Of a stretch of DNA of 64,000 bases, positions 58,410-64,000 are shown in pieces. Within the stretch, counting starts at the first letter, position 1. Each line of letters opens with the position of its first letter. The notes under the pieces are model-generated. The model was not told where the DNA came from. It saw only the letters and a list, made by a program, of their open reading frames with translations, and made no database searches. The stretch covers positions 1,178,001 through 1,242,000 of the forward strand of contig JACAAK010000002.1 of the NCBI GenBank assembly GCA_025093985.1. Reading direction: 5' to 3'. The translations under genes were made by a program, and so were the position numbers. This DNA is from Calvatia gigantea (taxonomy: Eukaryota > Basidiomycota > Agaricomycetes > Agaricales > Lycoperdaceae).

Positions 58410-59306
58410 ATGTCAACAGCTATGGACACCATCCATCATCGCCTCCTCACATCAAATGCCCAGTGGGCCGAAGCCGTCAAACAGTCTGAACCAGACTTTT
58501 TCCCGGAATCTGCCAAGGGTCAATTCCCTCATGTAAGAAATCTCGTCGTTCGTGGCTCCTCCTTTCTGATTACTTTTCAGACTCTCTGGATCGGTTGCTC
58601 AGATTCCCGGGTTCCTGAATCTGTTATAACTGGTAGCAGGCCGGGCGAGTTGTTTGTACATAGAAACGTCGCCAAGTGTGTTCTCCCCCCCCCCCATCTT
58701 CGATTATTTATACCATCCCTAAAGCTTTTTGCCTAGCCAAGTCCACTTGGACGACGATAACCTGCTCGCAATTCTAGAATATGCGGTGAACTTTGTGGGG
58801 GTGCAACACGGTGCATTATTTCTATCTTGTTCCACTCTCATACTATTCCAACCGTTTTCCCCGTTCCCTGCCCACCACCAATGTGTCGACCTGCAACAGT
58901 CATACTTGTTGGTCATACTGAGTGTGGTGGTGCAGCAGCCTGTTTAGATGCCGTCCAGAGAGAGGGATTCAAGTCCGAGGGTCGGTTTGCTACCGTTCCA
59001 TCGCTCCCAATCGAGGTACCTCTCAACCGTTGGCTCGAGCCTTTGGCCAGATTCGTTGGTACTCTGGGTGTTTCGACTACTCCTCCTAGGGAGGCACTCC
59101 CTCTCGTTGTGGAAGAGAACGTTAAGCGCCAGGTCGAGAATCTCTGCAAGGCTCAGACTATCGTTGATGCCTGGGCCAAAGGCACTCCCAAACGCCAGGA
59201 TGTCTGGGTTCATGGCTGGGTCTACGAGGTTGCTAGGGGTAGGCTGAGGGATCTTGGTATCTCGAGAGGACCATTTGAGGCCCGACCAAACGGTCTTCGT
59301 AAGTAG
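58410..59306 (+). CDS. Beta-class carbonic anhydrase
   Basis: This enzyme hydrates CO2 with a Zn bound by two Cys and one His. Exons are 58410-58532, 58581-58675, 58737-58810 and 58900-59306. The start is [20 protein letters not shown]. Zn ligands are seen in [11 protein letters not shown] (Cys, with the Asp-Arg dyad) and [19 protein letters not shown] (His, Cys). The N-side [20 protein letters not shown] and the C-terminal [20 protein letters not shown] are family signatures. The exon 3-4 junction QH|VILVG is fixed by the family. The final codons lie beside a GTAAGT, so an alternative last exon is possible. An 11-C run lies in the second intron (58685-58695). Confidence 0.94.
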
Positions 59307-59483
59307 GTGATGATAAACTTGCCTAGTTAGATCAGTGTAGTACAGACTCTAGATGAATGATACAATCACTCTTTTGAACAACGCTGAAGAAACACATGTT
59401 GACGTTGAAATGTTGATGGCGGATTTGATGTCGTTCTCGCCTCACTCCACGTCCTCCACACGCTTTGCTGGACTCCCACTTCG

Positions 59484-61024
59484 ATGTCCAGTCAACCCGA
59501 ACAATTGTTGGTCCAGATTGCGTCTTATAATACCAATTTGCAAGGCGTATTGGGCCTTCCGCAAGACCTCGTTGACTGGCTTACTCCAACATTACAAGTC
59601 TCTCACTTCCTCGCAAAGGAGAGGCGGGCTCCAGACATCGTTGCCGTTGGGTTTCAAGAACTTTTACCTCTACACCTCGGACGTACGTTCCTCAGCTCTG
59701 CTCCAGTGGTGGATACAATGACAGTGGTTCACTTTGCTAGTGTCTGGGTTCTCAAAGTCCGTGATCGAGGACAGAAATGCGCTTATTTTGTCCCAGATAG
59801 AAGCTCATGCACCGAACAAGGAGCGGTACTCTCTTATTGCCAACATTGTCAACGTGGGTGTCGCGCTACTGGTCTATGGGCGCGATGATGGTATCGCACG
59901 TAAAGTTTCTGATGTTCAAACACAATGGACCGGATGTGGGCCACTGTTCATGGGGAACAAAGGCGCGGTGGGAGTGAGGTTTCGGGTGTGTGATGTGGAT
60001 GGGGATGCCGGTGAGACCTATACGTGGGTGTTCCTATCTGTTTCTCAGAGTATCGGGATCGACTCATCTTGTTCTTTTTATTTGTTCCTGGAATAGGTTC
60101 GTCAACGCCCATTTGACCCCGTATGATCATCAAGTTGCGCGCCGGAACGCAGACTATGAGCATATTGTGCGGACGTTGCTGTTTCCTCCTGCCCACTCTG
60201 GAAGCAAGAATCCCAGCACTTTGTTTGAGACATCACATCTCTTCGTTTTTGGTGATCTCAACTACAGGTTGGAACTCCCAAAAACACACTCGGCGTATGC
60301 CATCGCCAGACTCCCTGAATTTTCAGAGGCACTCGTTTCGGACAAGTTCCGCGAAGAGCTCAAGGAATTTGACCAGCTAACCGTGGAGAAACGTAAGGGG
60401 AATGTTTGCGTTGGTCTACGTGAAGGAGAATTCTGGAAATTTAAGTGCAGCTACAAGTATGAGCTTGGAGAGACCGATAGGTACAGGTAAGAACTACCAT
60501 ATGTTCAGTTGTTCAGCATTGACCGATTTATGCTGAAACCAACGCCTATTTCATTAGCCCCAGGAGAACACCTTCATGGACGGACCGTGTCCTGTATACC
60601 ACATATACCGACCCTCCCGAGGACACCTCACGCAGTCGTATTACGAATCTGTTGTACACATCAATACCCTCTTACACTACTTCGGACCATGTACGTTTGG
60701 ATTTTGGCTCGCCTCGAGATGAATATTCTTATGCGTGATTAGAAACCTATTGTTTCCCTCCTTTTGATGCCTCCGAGGCCTATATCCGAGGGCGCGTCAA
60801 TACCTCAAGTCCAACTTCCAGCATCATACCGCCCTACCCCGGATTCTAATGCAATACTCAAGAGATATTTCGGACGGTCCATTGATCGCATTGTCGGCCT
60901 TATTTGGTGGACGTTCACACTACTAGGCGCAGGTTCGGGGCTTGTTGGAGCATTCAACTTTGTTGTAGGATTAGGTGCCTGGACTTGGTTTAAGGGTAAA
61001 TCGCCTACACCTAATAGTGTTTAA
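59484..61024 (+). CDS. Inositol polyphosphate 5-phosphatase, C-terminally membrane-anchored
   Basis: This phosphatase removes the 5-phosphate from inositol lipids and inositol phosphates. Exons are 59484-59682, 59741-60023, 60097-60486, 60558-60690 and 60743-61024, all in frame. Signatures are DIVAVGFQELLPLHL, MGNKGAVGVRFRV, NAHLTPYDHQVARRN, VFGDLNYRLELP, FWKFKCSYKYELGE, TPSWTDRVLYTT and YTTSDHKPIVSL, covering the DNase I-like catalytic set. The end has a hydrophobic hairpin (IVGLIWWTFTLLGAGSGLVG; FNFVVGLGAWTWF) and a short polar tail, so the enzyme is likely fixed to a membrane, probably ER or Golgi. The start at 59484 is chosen because the upstream ORF is in another frame. Confidence 0.93.
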
Positions 61025-61347
61025 AAGGTGGGCTTTGTGCATGCCAGTTCGTTACAAGTCGTAGCATAGGACGACAAGGAGCTAAAGATCGCGGTGACGT
61101 GGCTGTATGTATGTATGTATGTATGGACACTTGCACAAGACGATAGTTATTGTAATATTTGTTCTGACTTTCTGGAGGCGAGTCGACTCTCCTCTTTTAT
61201 AATGGACAAGCTGTGATGCATGTGATGTACACATCCGGAGTGGGAAGCTCATTTAGCACTGGTGAGCACTGCATTACGTAATCGTAACGGTGTAACATTC
61301 ACTCGGTCAGCAAATCCGGCCTTCAACTTTCCTCCCCTCTTACTGTC
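61025..61347. other. Spacer with (GTAT)5 microsatellite
   Basis: A short tandem repeat GTAT x5 is at 61105-61124. The rest is the 3' end of the phosphatase and the SNW1 promoter. Confidence 0.7.
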
Positions 61348-63326
61348 ATGACCGCTCTTGCATCGTAAGTATCCTGTTTATCGTCGAGAAATGATACCAA
61401 CAGGCACCTTTAGATTACTTCCACAGCCTCTAAATGCGCCAAGCAATTCAGAAGATGAAAATGATTTCCAACTCCCAACCTCACAAGCGGTCGTTGCTCG
61501 GGCTGTAGTTCCTCCGTATGGACAGCGAAGGGGGTGGAAACCGACGTCTCAGGACGATTTTGGTCCGTTTTGTTTTATGGTATATTTTTATTGAGTTTAA
61601 CGAGGTTTTTTAGGTGACGGTGGATCATACCCCGAATGTCATGTGGCCCAGTATCCTCTAGGCATGGGCAAGAAAAAGGTACGTTTGGGTGGAATAACAC
61701 GGATGATATAGTGACATATTTTCGCAGGCCTCGTCTGGTAATACGCTCGCACTGCAAGTAGATAGCGAAGGGAATGTACGATATGACGCCATAGCTCATC
61801 AAGGCCAACGTGCAGGCAAGTTTGTGCAGTCCCAATTCAAGGACCTGGTACCTCTTGCCCATCGGAAGGATATAACGGATGATCAGCGCTCCATGGAACG
61901 GCCCTCGGAGGAGGAAGTACAAGCAACAGCGGATCGGACGAAAGCAGCGTTGGAGAAGCTGGTGAATGGAAAAATCAAGGCGGCCCAGCCTAAAAATGTC
62001 CCAGATGGGCATGGGAAGACAAGCTTTATTCGGTATACTCCTGGTCAACAGGACAGTGACGGCGCCCTGAAACAACGGATTATCAAAATGACAGAGGTCG
62101 CTGAAGACCCATTGGAGCCACCGCGGTTCAAACACAAAAAGATACCCCGTGGCCCCCCCAGTCCTCCCCCACCCGTGCTCAGGAGTCCGCCACGAAAAGC
62201 GACAGCGGCCGAGCAGAAGGAGTGGATGATTCCTCCATGCATTTCAAATTGGAAGAACAACAAGGGTTTCACCATCCCTCTTGACAAGCGCTTAGCTGCT
62301 GATGGTCGAGGCCTTCAAGACGTGAGTCGGTTCACGACACTTTTTTGATGGATCTGTTAATGTTTCTTCTTAGGTCTACATTAATGACAATTTCGCCAAA
62401 CTCTCTGAAGCCCTGTTTATTGCTGACCGACATGCACGGGAGGAAGTCCGACAACGTGCTTTGATGCAACAGAAGCTTGCGCAGAAGGAGAAGGAAGCCA
62501 AAGAGGAAAACTTACGGATGTTGGCACAACGGGCACGCGAGGAACGCAGTGGCATCGCGCCCAAACCTTCCGCAACGACTCAGGCTGCTATGAAGACTTC
62601 ATTAGCAGCATATGGAAGTGGTAGCGAATCTGGGTCTGGGTCGGAATCGGAGGGTAGTGCAGAAGACGAAGAGTCCCGCAAGATCCGTGACCAAATGAGA
62701 GCAGAGAAGAGGCGAGAACGCGAGCGTGAGATGCGTATGAATAACATGGGGCAGGAGCAGCGCGCGAAGATGTTGGCGCGTCAACAAAACCGCGACATTT
62801 CCGAAAAGATTGCTTTGGGTCTCGCCAAACCCACGTTATCGAAAGAGTCAATGATAGACTCGCGTCTCTTCAACCAGGAGTCCCTGTCTGGTAGCTTTGC
62901 AGATGATGAGTCATATAACCTCTATGACCGCCCCCTCTTCCATGGTTCAACCGCTGCTGCCGCTATCTACAAGGCTCGAGGGGATATCAGCGAGGGCAAT
63001 GACGACTCGTTTGGTGGTGGAACTGAAGAAGGCATTGGCAAGGCTTTAGGGAACGACAGGTTTGGCATTAGTCGTCCCAAAGTCGGATTTGAAGGCGCCA
63101 ATGAGCAAGAAGTTCGCGAGGGACCCGTACAGTTTGAGAAGGATACTAGTGATGTCTTCGGTCTCAACCAGTTCTTGGATGAGGCCAAGACTGGTAAGAA
63201 ACGGGGACTGGATCAGGAAGTGTAAGTTTCATTCCTCATGTGATACAAACAACCCTGATTTCTCTCTTTCGCAGTGGTGGCTCGCGGAAACGACAACAGC
63301 TAGACAAGGCTGACGAACGGGAGTAA
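61348..63326 (+). CDS. SNW1/SKIP/Prp45 splicing factor
   Basis: Exons are 61348-61364, 61414-61562, 61614-61678, 61728-62321, 62374-63221 and 63275-63326. They give about 570 residues. The start is MTALASLLPQPLNAPSNSED. The SNW domain contains GDGGSYPECHVAQYPLGMGK, the hallmark KFVQSQFKDLVPL, NKGFTIPLDKRLAADGRGLQ and VYINDNFAKLSEALFIADRH. Pro-rich PPSPPPPVLRSPPRK, charged coiled coils and DVFGLNQFLDEAKTGKKRG close it. It is the Prp19-associated spliceosome scaffold and transcription coactivator. Confidence 0.95.
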
Positions 63327-63545
63327 TCTTTATCTTGGTTGATTTCATTTGTTCTGTATTCTGTATGTCTTCGTAAATACAATACCTCGTTTGCAGCCTG
63401 TACAACTTGCGGCGTTTTGGATGCTTAAGTCCGAAGAAGTGGGCGCCAATCAAATTATTTCACCGGAGTTGCCCGAGTGACCGAATTTTGGGTCAGTCAA
63501 AGCGTTGACATTTTTGTTCTGCTTCTCTCGCTCCCTCTTTTTGGC

Positions 63546-64000
63546 ATGTCAGAGAAAAATGTGGAGAAACCGCCTGTAGCGTCACAAAAATCTTCCGGCA
63601 TACGCGCTGCTCTCAGATACACCGGAATTCCTACTTCTTGGCTTGACAAACGGCCAAAACTTCCTTCGCGCAATTGGCTCATCTTCATTGGAGTTACTTC
63701 GTCCATCACGGGCTATTATATTTACGACCGACGACAGTGCAGGAAGATACGGCAGGAATATGTGGACAAAGTAAAGGACCTCGCCGAACTGCCGTCCAGC
63801 CCTCTGGACAAGCCGCGCAAAGTGAAAGTGTATGGCAGCAAATGGCCAGGGGACGAGGACTATGACCAGAGCTTGAAGTACTTCAGGAAATACGTTAAAG
63901 TACGTGTCAATACCTGCATAGTATTATTTGGAATTTATTAACATCAGTTCTAGCCAATTCTCGTTGCTGCCGCGGTCGACTACGAGATGATTGGTTCTAA
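63546..64000 (+). CDS. TIM54: TIM54 subunit of the TIM22 inner-membrane translocase (5' part)
   Basis: The start is MSEKNVEKPPVASQKSSGIR. Exon 1 (63546-63899) has RYTGIPTSWLDKRPKLPSRN with WLIFIGVTSSITGYYIYDRR (the single TM) and RKVKVYGSKWPGDEDYDQSL. Exon 2 begins at 63954 with PILVAAAVDYEMI and is cut by the window end. This matches Tim54 (TM followed by a KV-Y-PGD segment and 'PIL-AA-DYE'). Confidence 0.9.

Overview
The window is nuclear DNA of a filamentous basidiomycete, most likely an Agaricomycete. The genes carry many short GT-AG introns of about 45-65 nt. Conserved products match basidiomycete family members, including a DUF7918 protein and a J-domain/ankyrin/RG protein. Intergenic gaps are short and genes lie on both strands. 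I see no rRNA, CRISPR, virus or intact transposon.

Layout, left to right: GID4 ubiquitin-ligase receptor (minus, cut by the left edge); 14-TM MFS drug/H+ antiporter (minus); Ran GTPase (plus); a conserved unknown protein (minus); FRG1 (minus) sharing a short divergent promoter with RPL26 (plus); V-ATPase subunit D (minus). A small tRNA field follows at 11.8-12.9 kb: Phe-GAA, Ser-CGA, Ser-AGA and a decayed Phe copy. Next come XAP5/FAM50 (minus) divergent from mitoribosomal S13 (plus), BET3 (plus), BUD23 (plus), BCS1 (minus), a damaged J-domain/ankyrin gene (plus), LUC7 (plus), a large conserved unknown protein (plus), a USP48-type deubiquitinase (minus), GAA1 (plus), TAF7 (minus), SAM37/metaxin (minus), a secreted pectate-lyase-like enzyme (plus), a DUF7918 protein (minus), an AP endonuclease (plus), a second tRNA-Phe, OTU1 (minus), an HSP12-like stress protein (plus) and CHMP7 (minus).

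From 47.8 to 56.5 kb lies the only clearly accessory region. Three tandem, same-strand paralogues encode secreted Cys-rich single-pass membrane proteins. An aldo-keto reductase and a fourth membrane protein of the same general design follow. Core genes then resume: RPL7, beta-carbonic anhydrase, a membrane-anchored inositol polyphosphate 5-phosphatase, the SNW1/Prp45 splicing factor and the 5' part of TIM54 (cut by the right edge).

Functionally the window is mostly housekeeping. Translation and ribosome assembly: RPL26, RPL7, mS13, BUD23, tRNAs. RNA splicing: LUC7, SNW1, XAP5, FRG1. Mitochondrial biogenesis: BCS1, SAM37, TIM54. Ubiquitin: GID4, USP48, OTU1. Membrane traffic: BET3, CHMP7, GAA1, V-ATPase. 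The parts most worth a second look are the tandem membrane-protein family, the frameshifted J-domain/ankyrin gene, the tRNA-Ser pair with switched anticodons, and unusual gene structures (a GC-AG intron, a stop-codon-only last exon and a 16-nt exon). All exon borders were read by eye from splice consensus and family similarity.
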